Part shown: in pieces, positions 32,995-43,586 of the stretch
Layout of the letters: every line of letters begins with the position of its first letter
Numbering within the stretch: the first letter of the stretch is position 1
NCBI RefSeq assembly: GCF_000425805.1
Contig: NZ_AUED01000003.1
Span: 372,001 to 436,000 of the forward strand
Direction: 5' to 3'
Length of the DNA stretch: 64,000 nucleotides
DNA from: Pseudomonas vranovensis DSM 16006
Lineage (GTDB): Bacteria; Pseudomonadota; Gammaproteobacteria; Pseudomonadales; Pseudomonadaceae
The notes under the pieces: generated by a model
Seen by the model: the letters and a program-made list of their open reading frames with translations, nothing else
What the model was told of the DNA's origin: nothing
Database searches by the model: none
Translations under genes and position numbers: made by a program

Positions 32995-34893
32995 ATGGTT
33001 CAGGCAAGCAATCAGGCAGAATCCGCGCAATCGGTGGCAAAGCCGATTGGCCTGCTGGTGGCTGCGGTGGGGGTAGTTTACGGCGATATCGGCACCAGCC
33101 CCTTGTACACCCTCAAGGAAGTGTTCTCCGGTGACTACGGTGTACCGGTGAACCACGACGGTGTGCTGGGCATCCTGGCCCTGATCTTCTGGTCACTGGT
33201 CTGGGTGGTCTCGATCAAGTACATGGTCTTCATCCTGCGCGCCGACAACCAGGGCGAGGGGGGCACCATGGCGCTCACGGCCCTGGCCAGGCGTGCCTCG
33301 GCGCCTTATCCCAAGCTGCGCGCGGTCATGGTGGTGTGCGGCTTGATCGGCGCGGCGCTGTTTTATGGCGACAGCATGATTACTCCGGCCATTTCGGTAC
33401 TGTCGGCCGTGGAGGGGATGGAGCTGGCGTTCGATGGCATCGATCACTGGGTGGTGCCGGTGGCCTTGATCGTGCTGGTGGGCCTGTTTCTGATCCAGAA
33501 GCACGGCACAGCACGCATCGGTATTTTTTTCGGGCCTGTGATGGTTACCTGGTTCGTGGTCCTGGGGGCCCTGGGCGTACATGGCATCCTCCAGAGCCCT
33601 GAAGTGCTCAAGGCGCTCAATCCGATGTGGGCCGTGCGCTTCTTTATTGTCCATCCGGGCATGGGGGTGACGATCCTGGGTGCTGTCGTCCTGGCCCTGA
33701 CCGGCGCCGAGGCACTGTACGCCGACATGGGCCATTTTGGCCGCAAGCCGATTGCCCGGGCGTGGTTCATCCTGGTATTGCCAGCCCTGGTGCTCAACTA
33801 TTTCGGTCAGGGTGCCTTGCTGTTGCAGAACCCGGAAGCGGCGCGCAATCCCTTCTATCTATTGGCGCCAGTCTGGGCGTTGATACCGCTGGTCGGCCTT
33901 TCCACCCTGGCCACGGTGATCGCCTCCCAGGCAGTGATCTCCGGCGCCTTCTCCCTGACCCGCCAGGCGATCCAGCTTGGCTACGTGCCGCGCATGCAGA
34001 TCCAGCACACCTCCAGTGACGAGCAGGGGCAGATCTACATCGGGGCGGTAAACTGGGCGCTGATGGTCGGCGTGGTCTTGCTGGTACTGGGCTTCGAGTC
34101 GTCAGGGGCGCTCGCCTCGGCCTACGGGGTGGCGGTGACTGGCACCATGTTGATGACGACGATTCTGGTGTCCACAGTCATGCTGTTGCTGTGGAAGTGG
34201 CCACCGGTGCTGGCGGTGCCCGTTTTGCTCGGCTTCCTGTTCGTCGACGGCCTGTTCTTTGCTGCGAACGTTCCGAAAGTGGTGCAGGGCGGGGCGTTTC
34301 CGGTGTTGGCGGGGCTAGCGTTGTTCGTGCTGATGACCACCTGGAAGCGCGGCAAGCAAATCCTGGTCGAACGTCTGGATGAAGGCAGTCTGCCGCTGCC
34401 ACTGTTTATCGGCAGCATTCGCGTGCAGCCGCCGCACCGAGTCGAGGGCACTGCAGTGTTCCTCACGGCGCGCCCGGATGCCGTCCCCCACGCCTTGTTG
34501 CACAACATGCTGCACAACCAGGTCTTGCACAATCAGGTGGTGCTGCTGACGGTGGTCAGCGAAGACATGCCGCGGGTGCCGGCGCAGCAGCGTTTCGAGG
34601 TCGAGGCGTATGGTGAAGGGTTCTACCGGGTGCTTCTGCACTTTGGCTTCATGGACGAGCCCGATGTCCCAGCGGCGTTGAAGCTGTGCCATTTGGAGGG
34701 GCTGGATTTCAGTCCGATGCGAACCACGTTCTTCCTGAGTCGCGAGACGGTCATCCCTTCGCGTCTGGTCGGCATGTCCCATTGGCGGGCGATGCTGTTT
34801 GCGTTCCTGTTGAAGAATGCCAACGGCAACCTGCGTTTCTTCAACCTGCCGTTGAACCGGGTGATCGAGCTGGGCACCCAGGTCGAAATCTGA
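32995..34893 (+). CDS. kup: Low-affinity potassium transporter Kup
   Basis: 632 residues with about twelve membrane helices. The family start [20 protein letters not shown], followed by TLKEVFSG, is exact, and [14 protein letters not shown] also matches. The C-terminal ~180 residues are cytoplasmic. It takes up K+ together with H+. A REP-type inverted repeat follows within 10 bp of the stop codon. Confidence 0.97.
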   Translation: MVQASNQAESAQSVAKPIGLLVAAVGVVYGDIGTSPLYTLKEVFSGDYGVPVNHDGVLGILALIFWSLVWVVSIKYMVFILRADNQGEGGTMALTALARRASAPYPKLRAVMVVCGLIGAALFYGDSMITPAISVLSAVEGMELAFDGIDHWVVPVALIVLVGLFLIQKHGTARIGIFFGPVMVTWFVVLGALGVHGILQSPEVLKALNPMWAVRFFIVHPGMGVTILGAVVLALTGAEALYADMGHFGRKPIARAWFILVLPALVLNYFGQGALLLQNPEAARNPFYLLAPVWALIPLVGLSTLATVIASQAVISGAFSLTRQAIQLGYVPRMQIQHTSSDEQGQIYIGAVNWALMVGVVLLVLGFESSGALASAYGVAVTGTMLMTTILVSTVMLLLWKWPPVLAVPVLLGFLFVDGLFFAANVPKVVQGGAFPVLAGLALFVLMTTWKRGKQILVERLDEGSLPLPLFIGSIRVQPPHRVEGTAVFLTARPDAVPHALLHNMLHNQVLHNQVVLLTVVSEDMPRVPAQQRFEVEAYGEGFYRVLLHFGFMDEPDVPAALKLCHLEGLDFSPMRTTFFLSRETVIPSRLVGMSHWRAMLFAFLLKNANGNLRFFNLPLNRVIELGTQVEI

Positions 34894-34899
34894 TCGCAG

Positions 34900-34963
34900 A
34901 GGCGGGCTTGACCCGCGATGAGGCCTTCAAAGCCAATTCATCATCGCGGAGCAAGCCCGCTTC
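34900..34963. repeat. REP-type inverted repeat after kup
   Basis: The arms AGGCGGGCTTGACCCGCGATGA (written here as AGGCGGGCTTG plus ACCCGCGATGA) and TCATCGCGGAG plus CAAGCCCGCTT face each other across 20 bp. The core GCGGGCTTG...CCGCGA is the Pseudomonas REP consensus. It lies between two converging genes. Confidence 0.75.
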
Positions 34964-34973
34964 TACGTGAAGG

Positions 34974-36269
34974 TCAGTTTTGTGTGGCAACGCTGGTTTT
35001 GCCCTGGCGGTTCTCGATGTCGCCGATCAGGCGTTTGGCCAGGGCCGGGTAGTTTTCGTCGAAGTGATGCCCACCCGGCAGCTTCAGGCGCTCGCCGACA
35101 GCCGTGTGGTCGGTGCAGCCGCTTTCATCGGCTTCTTCCTCGCCATAGATACACACCACCTTGGAAGCTGGCAGCTTGGCCATTTCCGGTCCTGTAGGGG
35201 CCTCTTTGCCGGCATTGCCCAGCCAGCCCTCGACTTCAATCTCGAAGCTGCCACTGCGGGCAAAAGCCAGCAGGATCACCGCGTCGATACGCTGCTGGTC
35301 TTCGGCCGGCAGGCGATTGTAGATGGCCGGCAACACGTCGGCTCCGAAGGAGTAGCCGGTCAGCACAAAGCGCTTGGTGCCCCATTTTTGCCGGTAGTGC
35401 TGCATCAGCTCCGACAGGTCGATTGCGCTCTGCTCAGGCGTCTTGTGTTGCCAGTAGTAGCGCAGGGTGTCGATACCGACCACCGGGTAACCCAGCTTGG
35501 CCATTTCGCCTGCCACGTCGCGGTCAAGGTCTCGCCAGCCACCATCACCTGACAAGAACAGGGTGACCGTGTCGGTGGTCTGGCCGGCTGGGACCTCCAC
35601 CACCGGGATGCTCATGGCGTTGCCGTCTTCACCCACCAGCGCCTGGGTCAATTGTGCCTTGAGAACCTGCGGCAGGTGAATGTCGTAGTCGCTGATACTG
35701 GTTTCGGCATTGGGCTGGTCGCGTACGAAGGCGGCACTGGCGTCATCCGGGTTGTCGTTCCAGGCCACGCTCCAGTGACCATGGGCGGCCGACTTGGGCA
35801 GAGGGGAGGTACAACCGGGGCGTTCGACGTTGAAATCCACCGAGATGGCCTGGGCCTTGTCGTTACTCTGGTTTGCCAGCCAGCTCCAGGCTTGTGCCGC
35901 ACCCGGGCCGATACCTGCTACCAGGGTCGCAGGGCCATTGAGCTGTTGCAGGGCTTGCTGCAGGGCGGTTTGCTGCAAGGCGCAATCGGCTGGGGGCAGA
36001 ATGACCTGGACCATCTGCGCTTCGCCACTCTGGCTGAGATTCAGCAGTTGTTTGTCCGTGAGGGCCTGGTCCTGTGGAACGGCAATGGCGACGAGGGCCT
36101 TGGCACGCGAGCCAGGGCTGACCCGGGTCAGGCCGCTGCCATCACTCAAGGCCAGGTGCTCAAGACTGGGCTCGGGCGCCGGGCGCGTCCATAACCAGAA
36201 GACCAGGGCGGAAGCGAGCAGACCCAGGGTCAGAATTACCAGAAGGTACAGCCAGTAGCGTCGAATCAT
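34974..36269 (-). CDS. VirJ/AcvB-like alpha/beta hydrolase (probable aminoacyl-PG hydrolase)
   Basis: 431 residues. It begins with a signal-anchor (WLYLLVILTLGLLASALVFW). The VirJ part is in the second half: LFLSGDGGWRDLDRDVAGEM, VVGIDTLRYYW, VLTGYSFGADVLPAIYNRLP with the GxSxG-type nucleophile. Its start overlaps the mprF stop by 1 bp. In P. aeruginosa the equivalent gene next to mprF encodes a periplasmic alanyl-phosphatidylglycerol hydrolase, so this is probably the deacylating partner. The substrate is inferred from context. Confidence 0.85.
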   Translation of the reverse strand: MIRRYWLYLLVILTLGLLASALVFWLWTRPAPEPSLEHLALSDGSGLTRVSPGSRAKALVAIAVPQDQALTDKQLLNLSQSGEAQMVQVILPPADCALQQTALQQALQQLNGPATLVAGIGPGAAQAWSWLANQSNDKAQAISVDFNVERPGCTSPLPKSAAHGHWSVAWNDNPDDASAAFVRDQPNAETSISDYDIHLPQVLKAQLTQALVGEDGNAMSIPVVEVPAGQTTDTVTLFLSGDGGWRDLDRDVAGEMAKLGYPVVGIDTLRYYWQHKTPEQSAIDLSELMQHYRQKWGTKRFVLTGYSFGADVLPAIYNRLPAEDQQRIDAVILLAFARSGSFEIEVEGWLGNAGKEAPTGPEMAKLPASKVVCIYGEEEADESGCTDHTAVGERLKLPGGHHFDENYPALAKRLIGDIENRQGKTSVATQN

Positions 36270-38914
36270 CAGCGTTTCACCAATCCGGTCAGGCCGCCTG
36301 CGATCAGGGCGGCAGTATCGGCCAGTGCCACCAGTGGATCGAGTCCGGCAGGCACGGCCATGTAGCGGGGTTCCCAGTCGGGCTGGAATTTGTCCTTGAA
36401 GCGGCGCAGGCCCTGAAAGTTGTAGAGCTGTTCGCCTCGCTGGAACACCATCGAGCCCAGGCGTTGGGTCAGCGGGGCGCCACGGCGTGGTTGCAGGCCC
36501 GACAGGGGCACCATGCCCAGGCTGAAACGGGCATAGCCCAGGGTCTTATAGTGTTGGATCAGGCCGACCATCATGAACTCCATGGTCAGCTTCGGAGCCT
36601 GAGGGTGGGCGCGCATCAGGTCGAGGCTGGCCAGCTCCCGGCTGTGGGTTTCCAGCAGGTTGGCAAAGGCCACCGGGCGTCCCTCGAAGCGGATCAGTGC
36701 GATGCGAAAGTGCTGTAGGTACTCGGGGCTGAAGCGGCCGAGGGAAAAGCCTTTCTCGCGTACGTTCTTGCCGCTCAGCCAGGCATCGGAGATCGCCTTG
36801 AGTTCTTCGAGCGGTGCTTGCCCCGGCTCATGTACTTCAAGGCTCAGGCCGTCGCGCCCGCCGCGATTCCAGGTGTAGCGCAAGTCCTTCATCTCCTTGC
36901 CCTTGGCTTCCAGGTCAAAACGGTTGAGGTCGACCCGGGCTTCCTCCCCCAACTTGATCGCGGTCAGGCCGATGTCCATGTAGAACGGCAAGTTTTCGGC
37001 GCGCACCTGATAGAACACGGGGCGGGCATGGTGGACGTCGCACAGGTCGCGAAACTGCCAGATCATTTCGGCGCGTTTGTGGGGCGGGCCGATCGGGTCG
37101 TACAGGGCGACCAGGCTGCGGCCGCGCCGGGCATACATCAGGAAGGCATCGTCATCGGGGTGGAACAGCAGGGCCTTGTCGCCTGTCAGGGCCAGGCCGC
37201 CGTCGGGCTGGTCCGAGGCCTGCAGAATACGGCTGGCCCGTTGCAGCTCATCGACATTTGGCAAGTGGATCACCGGGCGTGCGGTACGCAGCAACCAGGT
37301 CAGTGCAACCACCACCAGCAGTACCGCGCTCCCCAGCGCCGAGCGCAGCCCGCGTGGCGCGTCGGCATCCAGGGTGAATTGCCACCACAGTTGATGACTG
37401 TAGGGCACGTCCTGATAAGCGAACAACAATAGCCAGATCGAGGCGCCAATGACACACGCGCTGGCGGCCAGGTAAACCGGTGAGAACGGCAGCTCCAGCA
37501 GGCGGCTGGGACGATAGAAAGAACGGCGAAACAAGGCCAGCAGGCACGCCGTGAATGTGAGGATGGTGGCTTCTTCCCAGTCGAACCCCTTGAGCAGCGA
37601 GAGCAGGGCGCCCACCAGCAGCAAGATGGTGGTCAGTATCCAGGCGGCAGACAGGCGTCGGCGCAGGCCTTGGGCCAGCAGGAGGCATAGCACGCCAATC
37701 AGGCTGGCGCCAAAGTGCGAGGCGTCAATCAGCCGGTGGGGGATAAGAAAGCCCAGGTGCTCCAGGCGCCCGTCGATTTCCGGCGTGGCGCCGGAAAACA
37801 GCAGGACCACGCCGGAGAGAAACACCAGCACCGCCAGCACTGGCGCCGCCAATCCGGAAGCAGCCTTGATGGCCTGGCGAGCAGCGATAAAGCGCTGGGC
37901 TTCATTCACCAGCAGTACTACGCAGGCCAACAGCAATGGCATGACCACGTAGATCAAGCGGTACAGCAACAATGCGGCAGCCAGCGGCGCTGCGCCAAGC
38001 TGATCGGCGAAGGCGGCCAGAAGGATCGCTTCAAACACCCCGACGCCCCCTGGAACATGGCTGAGCACGCCAGCGGCCAGAGCCAGCAGGTACACCAGCA
38101 AGAAGGCACCGAAGGGCGGCGCTTCAGGCAACAGCAGGTACAGCACGGTCGCGGCAGCGGCAACGTCCAGGGCAGTGATGAGTAGTTGCAAGAAGGTCAG
38201 GCGGGTGCCTGGCAGGCTCAAGGTGCGTCGCCCAACGCGTATCAGCAGGCTGTCTGCCCGAGGTTGTTCCGGCAGGCGCCGGCGATAGAGGCCGTAAACC
38301 AACAGTGCTGCCAGGCCCAGGACCGACAGTGCAATGCTGGCCAGCAGGGGCTGGGGCACGTGCAGTGCGATAGAAGCCGCGGGCAGGTTGCTCAACGTCG
38401 CCAGGGCGGCCAGTGGTGGTAGCGCGCAGCCCAGAGACAAGCTGGCGAACAGGGTCATGCGCGCAACCTCGGTCGCACCGACACCTTGGCGGGCGTACAG
38501 CCGATAGCGCACCGAGCCACCTGAGAGCAGGGACAAGCCAATGGCGTTACCAATGGCAAAGGCGCTGAAACCGCCCATGATCAGTGTTCGAGTGGGTAGA
38601 TCGACAGCGGCGTAGCGGCTGGCCGACCACTCATAACCCAGCAGGATAATGAAGCCAACGAACGTTGCCAGCACTGCCCCGGCCAGGGCAGTGGAGGGGA
38701 CGCTGAGCAGCGAGTCATGCAGGGCGTAAATGTCCAGCTCGCTGAGCAGGTGACGGCAGGCGATAAGCGCAATGGTGAACAGCAACAAGGTGACCGCCAG
38801 GCCAATGGGTTGCCGGTAGCGGCTCAAGCGGTCGAGCCAGCGCAGGTGCTGGATGGCATTAGGCAATGCAGTGGTGACGGGGGCTTCTGTTTCAGGCGTT
38901 TGGGTGCGCATCAA
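36269..38914 (-). CDS. mprF: Aminoacyl-phosphatidylglycerol synthase/flippase MprF
   Basis: 881 residues. About fourteen membrane helices fill the first two thirds (flippase part). The cytoplasmic C-terminal third is the GNAT-like synthase (LFHPDDDAFLMYARRGRSLV; YQVRAENLPFYMDIGL; KEMKDLRYTWNRGGRDGLS; LTMEFMMVGLIQHY). It transfers an amino acid (alanine in P. aeruginosa, lysine in firmicutes) from aminoacyl-tRNA to phosphatidylglycerol, reducing the negative surface charge. It forms an operon with the VirJ-like gene. Confidence 0.95.
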   Translation of the reverse strand: MMRTQTPETEAPVTTALPNAIQHLRWLDRLSRYRQPIGLAVTLLLFTIALIACRHLLSELDIYALHDSLLSVPSTALAGAVLATFVGFIILLGYEWSASRYAAVDLPTRTLIMGGFSAFAIGNAIGLSLLSGGSVRYRLYARQGVGATEVARMTLFASLSLGCALPPLAALATLSNLPAASIALHVPQPLLASIALSVLGLAALLVYGLYRRRLPEQPRADSLLIRVGRRTLSLPGTRLTFLQLLITALDVAAAATVLYLLLPEAPPFGAFLLVYLLALAAGVLSHVPGGVGVFEAILLAAFADQLGAAPLAAALLLYRLIYVVMPLLLACVVLLVNEAQRFIAARQAIKAASGLAAPVLAVLVFLSGVVLLFSGATPEIDGRLEHLGFLIPHRLIDASHFGASLIGVLCLLLAQGLRRRLSAAWILTTILLLVGALLSLLKGFDWEEATILTFTACLLALFRRSFYRPSRLLELPFSPVYLAASACVIGASIWLLLFAYQDVPYSHQLWWQFTLDADAPRGLRSALGSAVLLVVVALTWLLRTARPVIHLPNVDELQRASRILQASDQPDGGLALTGDKALLFHPDDDAFLMYARRGRSLVALYDPIGPPHKRAEMIWQFRDLCDVHHARPVFYQVRAENLPFYMDIGLTAIKLGEEARVDLNRFDLEAKGKEMKDLRYTWNRGGRDGLSLEVHEPGQAPLEELKAISDAWLSGKNVREKGFSLGRFSPEYLQHFRIALIRFEGRPVAFANLLETHSRELASLDLMRAHPQAPKLTMEFMMVGLIQHYKTLGYARFSLGMVPLSGLQPRRGAPLTQRLGSMVFQRGEQLYNFQGLRRFKDKFQPDWEPRYMAVPAGLDPLVALADTAALIAGGLTGLVKR

Positions 38915-39069
38915 TCACCTCGTGGGTGGTGAGCGCCAGGATGAACGTATCCAGCCAAGGTACCAATCCCTATGGAAAGTAGTGGCCGCTATGATCGGGC
39001 CGCTGCCTGCATTGAGGATAGTTAAAGAATATTTATGTTGTCGCTGGAAAGGGGCTGAATCGCAGATGC

Positions 39070-39101
39070 AAAAAAGGCCACTTTTTTCAAAGTGGCCTTT
39101 T
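39070..39101 (-). terminator. Terminator downstream of initiator tRNA copy 1
   Basis: The stem AAAAGGCCACTTT/TTTC/AAAGTGGCCTTTT lies 8 bp beyond the tRNA 3' end on the minus strand, ending in a T run on that strand. Confidence 0.82.
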
Positions 39102-39109
39102 CTGTTGTT

Positions 39110-39186
<77 letters not shown>

Positions 39187-39282
39187 TCTGATGTGGCGGA
39201 TTCTACAGCGTTTGGCAAAGCTGTCAACGCTTAATTGTTGATTTACAATAATTTTATGCCTGGGCACTTTCTTCAGGCAAAG

Positions 39283-39312
39283 AAAAAGGCCACTCGTTAG
39301 AGTGGCCTTTCT
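39283..39312 (-). terminator. Terminator downstream of initiator tRNA copy 2
   Basis: AAAGGCCACTC/GTTA/GAGTGGCCTTT with a T-rich end on the minus strand, 8 bp beyond the tRNA. Similar in sequence to the hairpin at 39070. Confidence 0.8.
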
Positions 39313-39319
39313 TTGAATC

Positions 39320-39396
<77 letters not shown>

Positions 39397-39619
39397 CCTG
39401 TGAGATGAGATTCTACAGTTATTCGCTGGGGTGTCAAGCACTGATTAAAAGAAATCCTTTTTTCTTCAAATGCTTAGCGCTGTCTCTGGGTGCTGGAGGG
39501 CAGCTGCGCCGTGGCTTGCAGAGTGAAAATATGTATGTTTATCCAGTGCCTGTGGTGCGTTGGGCGTATCGGAGTGAGATACTGCCTACATAGCCTTCTA
39601 ACTGTGCCTACGATTGACG

Positions 39620-40684
39620 ATGTCCCAGCGCAAGATCATCCACATAGATTGCGACTGCTTCTATGCCGCCATTGAAATGCGCGACGACCCGCGTCTGGCC
39701 GGGCGTCCGTTGGCAGTGGGGGGGTCGGCTGAGCGGCGTGGGGTCATTGCTACCTGCAACTATGAAGCGCGTGCCTATGGCGTGCGTTCAGCGATGTCGT
39801 CCCGGCATGCTCTCAATCTTTGCCCTGACCTGTTGATCGTCAAACCGCGCATGGATGCCTATAAAGAAGCATCCCGCGAGATCCACACGATTTTCCGCGA
39901 CTACACCGACTTGATCGAGCCCTTGTCGCTGGATGAGGCCTATCTGGATGTGTCGGACAGTTCATGGTTTGCCGGTAGTGCAACACGCATTGCGACCGAC
40001 ATCCGTCGCCGGGTGGCCCAGCAACTGCACATTACTGTCTCGGCCGGTGTGGCGCCGAACAAGTTCCTGGCCAAGATCGCCAGTGACTGGCGAAAACCCA
40101 ATGGCTTGTTTGTGGTTACACCGGATCAAGTAGAAGACTTTGTTGCCGCATTGCCGGTCAGCAAACTGCATGGCGTGGGCAAAGTCACTGCGGACAAGCT
40201 TGGGCGCCTCGGAATTGTCAGTTGCCTGGATCTGCGGGACTGGACTCGTCTGGCCCTGGCCCGTGAATTTGGCAGTTTCGGCGAGCGGTTGTGGGGGCTA
40301 GCGCGAGGAGTCGATGATCGCCCGGTGCACAACGACAGTCGTCGGCAGTCGGTGAGTGTCGAGAACACCTACGACACAGACTTGCCCGACCTGGCCAGTT
40401 GCCTGGAGAAATTGCCTGAGCTGTTGGAAACCCTGGCAGGGCGCATGGCCCGTATCGACGACAGTTACCGCCCGGGCAAGCCGTTCGTCAAAGTGAAGTT
40501 TCACGATTTCACCCAGACCACCCTGGAGCAAGCCGGGGCAGGGCGGGACCTCGGCAGTTACCAATTATTGCTGAGCCAGGCGTTTGCCCGGGGTAGTAAG
40601 CCGGTACGGCTGTTGGGGATCGGCGTGCGCTTGCAGGATTTGCGTGGCGCTCATGAGCAACTGGAGTTGTTTGGCCGCGATTGA
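39620..40684 (+). CDS. dinB: DNA polymerase IV DinB
   Basis: 354 residues from ATG 39620 (MSQRKIIHIDCDCFYAAIE); a TTG 6 bp upstream is unlikely. The Y-family acidic residues are in IDCDCFYAAIEM and LSLDEAYLDVSD. The thumb helix-hairpin-helix is KLHGVGKVTADKLGRLGI. It performs translesion synthesis, often under SOS. I did not find a good CTG-N10-CAG box upstream. Confidence 0.97.
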   Translation: MSQRKIIHIDCDCFYAAIEMRDDPRLAGRPLAVGGSAERRGVIATCNYEARAYGVRSAMSSRHALNLCPDLLIVKPRMDAYKEASREIHTIFRDYTDLIEPLSLDEAYLDVSDSSWFAGSATRIATDIRRRVAQQLHITVSAGVAPNKFLAKIASDWRKPNGLFVVTPDQVEDFVAALPVSKLHGVGKVTADKLGRLGIVSCLDLRDWTRLALAREFGSFGERLWGLARGVDDRPVHNDSRRQSVSVENTYDTDLPDLASCLEKLPELLETLAGRMARIDDSYRPGKPFVKVKFHDFTQTTLEQAGAGRDLGSYQLLLSQAFARGSKPVRLLGIGVRLQDLRGAHEQLELFGRD

Positions 40685-40686
40685 AT

Positions 40687-40715
40687 AAAAAAACGCCAGC
40701 AAGCTGGCGTTTTTC
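40687..40715. terminator. Bidirectional terminator after dinB
   Basis: ACGCCAGC/AA/GCTGGCGT with seven A in front and five T after. It serves both dinB and the convergent lipoprotein gene. Confidence 0.9.
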
Positions 40716-40729
40716 AAGGTTGGGGTAAC

Positions 40730-41683
40730 TCAGTGTACGCCTGGGTCGGCGACCAGGCGGCCGGCATCCTTGGTCAGGGACTGCAGAAACTCCTGCTGCA
40801 GTTCAGGATCGTTGCGCGTCAGCTCGATCAGGCTCTGCTCCAGTTCACTGGCTTCTTCTTCAAGGCCCAGTTCCGACAGTCGCTTGACCCGATGCACCCA
40901 CTGGCTGACTTCATCGTCTTCCAGATCGTCGAAGATCAGGTCATGAGCTTCAACCAGCTTGCCGCGCAAAGCGCTGCTGATCAGCAGGCTGGAGTCACCG
41001 CGCACGTTATTGTCTTCATCGGCCACTTGCAGGTGCAGGGTGCCAATATGGGTCAGGTTCTGCTCGGTGAATGGACTGTCGAGCAAGTTCAGGTGCAGCA
41101 CGCCATTGCGGTCGGTGGTCAGCGTATGGCTGACCTTGCCAGCCTTGACTTCGACCGGGCGGTCGCTCCACGGCAGGCTGGTGTATTCCTGGCGTTTGTC
41201 CTTCTGCACCTCGGTGATCCCGGCAAGGTTCTGCTGGGCGCGGCCGTTGGACTGGGTATTCATGAGCGGGTTAAGCCCGTCGACGCCATAGCTCAACCAG
41301 TCATGCGTCACGCTTTCAGGCAGGTTGCCCAAGGCGAAGATGTTGACCACGTTGGCGCCTACACCGGCGACCACGGCCACCGCGCCCAGGGGGATCTCGT
41401 AGACTTCCCGCCAGGGCTGGTAAGGCGTGTAGCGATCATAGCGACGCGTCACTTCGAACTCGGTAACTTCGAAGTTTTTCTGTTCGTTGATGCGCACACG
41501 CCGTTGCGGTAGCTCGAGTACCTTGGGGTCCCCGACATCGATCTGCAGGCTGTGTTCGAGCAGCTTGCGCTCGATGCGTTCCTCATGCTCGCTGCGCTGG
41601 GACATCTGGTTGGCGCAGCCGCTGAGCAACAGGGCGCCGCACAGTGCGGCGCCCCCCAGGGTAAAGGTACTTCGCTTGAACAT
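40730..41683 (-). CDS. Lipoprotein of unknown function (PA0957-like position)
   Basis: 317 residues with a lipoprotein signal ending LLLSGC. The mature part contains helical, acidic regions; a Gly/Ala/Val segment around residues 98-115 (IPLGAVAVVAGVGANVVNIF) could be a membrane-associated loop. No enzyme motif is seen. It is 18 bp after proS on the minus strand and may share its transcript, as in P. aeruginosa where a hypothetical gene lies between oprD and proS. Confidence 0.75.
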   Translation of the reverse strand: MFKRSTFTLGGAALCGALLLSGCANQMSQRSEHEERIERKLLEHSLQIDVGDPKVLELPQRRVRINEQKNFEVTEFEVTRRYDRYTPYQPWREVYEIPLGAVAVVAGVGANVVNIFALGNLPESVTHDWLSYGVDGLNPLMNTQSNGRAQQNLAGITEVQKDKRQEYTSLPWSDRPVEVKAGKVSHTLTTDRNGVLHLNLLDSPFTEQNLTHIGTLHLQVADEDNNVRGDSSLLISSALRGKLVEAHDLIFDDLEDDEVSQWVHRVKRLSELGLEEEASELEQSLIELTRNDPELQQEFLQSLTKDAGRLVADPGVH

Positions 41684-41701
41684 GATTACTCTTGCGTTAG
41701 C

Positions 41702-43417
41702 TTAGCGGCGGATTCGGGCTTGCAGGAAGGACAGCACCTCGGCCAGTGGCAGCGGTTGCGCGTCACGCTCCTTGCGGTGCTTGTATTCCAGGTTGCCTTC
41801 GGCCAGGCCGCGATCGCTGATCACGATCCGATGTGGAATGCCGATCAGTTCCATGTCGGCAAACTTGATCCCTGGGCTGGTTTTCTTGTCGCGGTCGTCC
41901 AGCAGTACTTCGAAACCGGCGGCGGTCAGCTCGGCATAGAGCGTATCGGTGGCTTCGCGAACCTGTTCGGTTTCGTAGCGCAGCGGAACCAGGGCGATCT
42001 GGAACGGCGCCAGAGTGTCACTCCAGATGATGCCGTTCTCGTCGTAGTTCTGCTCGATGGCGGCAGCCACCACGCGGGATACGCCAATACCATAGCAGCC
42101 CATGCTCAGGGTTACCGGCTTGCCGTTCTCGCCCAGTACCTGGCACTTGAGTGCTTCGCTGTACTTGGTGCCCAGCTGGAAGATATGCCCGACTTCAATG
42201 CCGCGCTTGATCACCAGGGTGCCCTTGCCGTCCGGGCTTGGGTCGCCTTCAACGACATTGCGCAGGTCGGCAACTTCAGGAACGGGCAGGTCGCGCTCCC
42301 AGTTGACGCCAAAATAGTGCTTGTCGTCGATGTTGGCGCCGATACCGAAATCGCTCATCAGTGCTACGGAGCGGTCGATAATGCAAGGCAGTGGCAGGTT
42401 CAGCGGGCCGAGGGAGCCTGCGCCGGCGCCAATGGCGGTACGCAGCTCTTCGTCGGTGGCCATGACCAGCGGGCTGGCAACCTGTGGCAGGTTGGCGGCC
42501 TTGATTTCGTTCAGTTCGTGGTCGCCACGGACGATCAGGGCAATCAGCTTGCCTTCTTCAGCCGCGCGGACGATCAGGGTCTTGACGGTCTTCTCGACCG
42601 GCAGACCGTAATTTTCCACCAACTGGGCGATGGTCTTGGCATCGGGGGTATCGACCAGGCGTAGTTCTTCGGTCGGCGCAGGGCGCACGGTTTCCCGAGG
42701 AATCGCTTCGGCTTTCTCGATATTGGCGGCGTAGTCGGAGCTGTCGCTGAAGATCACATCGTCTTCACCGGACTCGGCCAATACATGGAATTCGTGGGAG
42801 TAGCTGCCACCGATGGAGCCGGTGTCTGCTTGCACCGGGCGGAAATCCAGGCCCAGGCGGGTGAAGACATTGCTGTAGGCCTGGTGCATGCGGTCGTAGG
42901 TTTCCTGCAGGGAAGCCTGGTCGGCATGGAAGGAGTAGGCGTCCTTCATGATGAACTCGCGGCCACGCATCAAGCCAAAGCGTGGACGGATTTCGTCGCG
43001 GAATTTGGTCTGGATCTGGTACATGTTCAACGGCAGCTGTTTATAGCTGTTGAGCTCGTTGCGGGCCAGATCGGTAATCACCTCTTCGTGGGTCGGGCCC
43101 ACGCAGAAGTCGCGACCGTGACGGTCTTTCAGGCGCAGCAACTCAGGACCGTACTGCTCCCAGCGGCCAGACTCCTGCCACAGCTCGGCAGGCTGGATGC
43201 TGGGCATCAACACTTCCAGTGCACCGGCGGCGTTCATTTCCTCGCGCACCACCGTTTCGACCTTGCGCATCACCCGAAGGCCCATCGGCAGCCAGGTATA
43301 AAGGCCGGAGGCGAGTTTGCGGATCATGCCGGCGCGCAGCATGAGCTGGTGGCTGATCACCACCGCGTCGGACGGGGTTTCTTTCTGGGTAGCGAGCAAA
43401 TATTGACTGGTGCGCAT
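41702..43417 (-). CDS. proS: Prolyl-tRNA synthetase
   Basis: 571 residues, the bacterial type with the editing domain inserted in the middle ([20 protein letters not shown] onward). Class II motifs are [39 protein letters not shown] and [20 protein letters not shown]. It charges tRNA-Pro. The ATG is near a promoter-like region and no frameshift is present. Confidence 0.98.
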   Translation of the reverse strand: MRTSQYLLATQKETPSDAVVISHQLMLRAGMIRKLASGLYTWLPMGLRVMRKVETVVREEMNAAGALEVLMPSIQPAELWQESGRWEQYGPELLRLKDRHGRDFCVGPTHEEVITDLARNELNSYKQLPLNMYQIQTKFRDEIRPRFGLMRGREFIMKDAYSFHADQASLQETYDRMHQAYSNVFTRLGLDFRPVQADTGSIGGSYSHEFHVLAESGEDDVIFSDSSDYAANIEKAEAIPRETVRPAPTEELRLVDTPDAKTIAQLVENYGLPVEKTVKTLIVRAAEEGKLIALIVRGDHELNEIKAANLPQVASPLVMATDEELRTAIGAGAGSLGPLNLPLPCIIDRSVALMSDFGIGANIDDKHYFGVNWERDLPVPEVADLRNVVEGDPSPDGKGTLVIKRGIEVGHIFQLGTKYSEALKCQVLGENGKPVTLSMGCYGIGVSRVVAAAIEQNYDENGIIWSDTLAPFQIALVPLRYETEQVREATDTLYAELTAAGFEVLLDDRDKKTSPGIKFADMELIGIPHRIVISDRGLAEGNLEYKHRKERDAQPLPLAEVLSFLQARIRR

Positions 43418-43530
43418 GGTAGGCCGTTGTCGGTTGCTTAGACTTTAAATGACCCCGCATTGTACGGGGGCGATTCGGTGGCGTACAGGATGCCGGAGCA
43501 CGAAGGTGTTGTCAGCCCGAATCGAGACAA

Positions 43531-43557
43531 GAAAAAGCCCGGCGGTGCCGGGCTTCT
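43531..43557 (-). terminator. Terminator of oprD
   Basis: AAGCCCGGC/GGT/GCCGGGCTT with a T-rich tail on the minus strand, about 30 bp after the oprD stop codon. Confidence 0.82.
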
Positions 43558-43586
43558 TCGTACTGAGGATACAGAAAGCCCAGGGC

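Noticed and set aside
39531..39546. LexA box upstream of dinB
   Set aside because: ATGTATGTTTATCCAG has only the right half-site CAG; the left CTG is missing.
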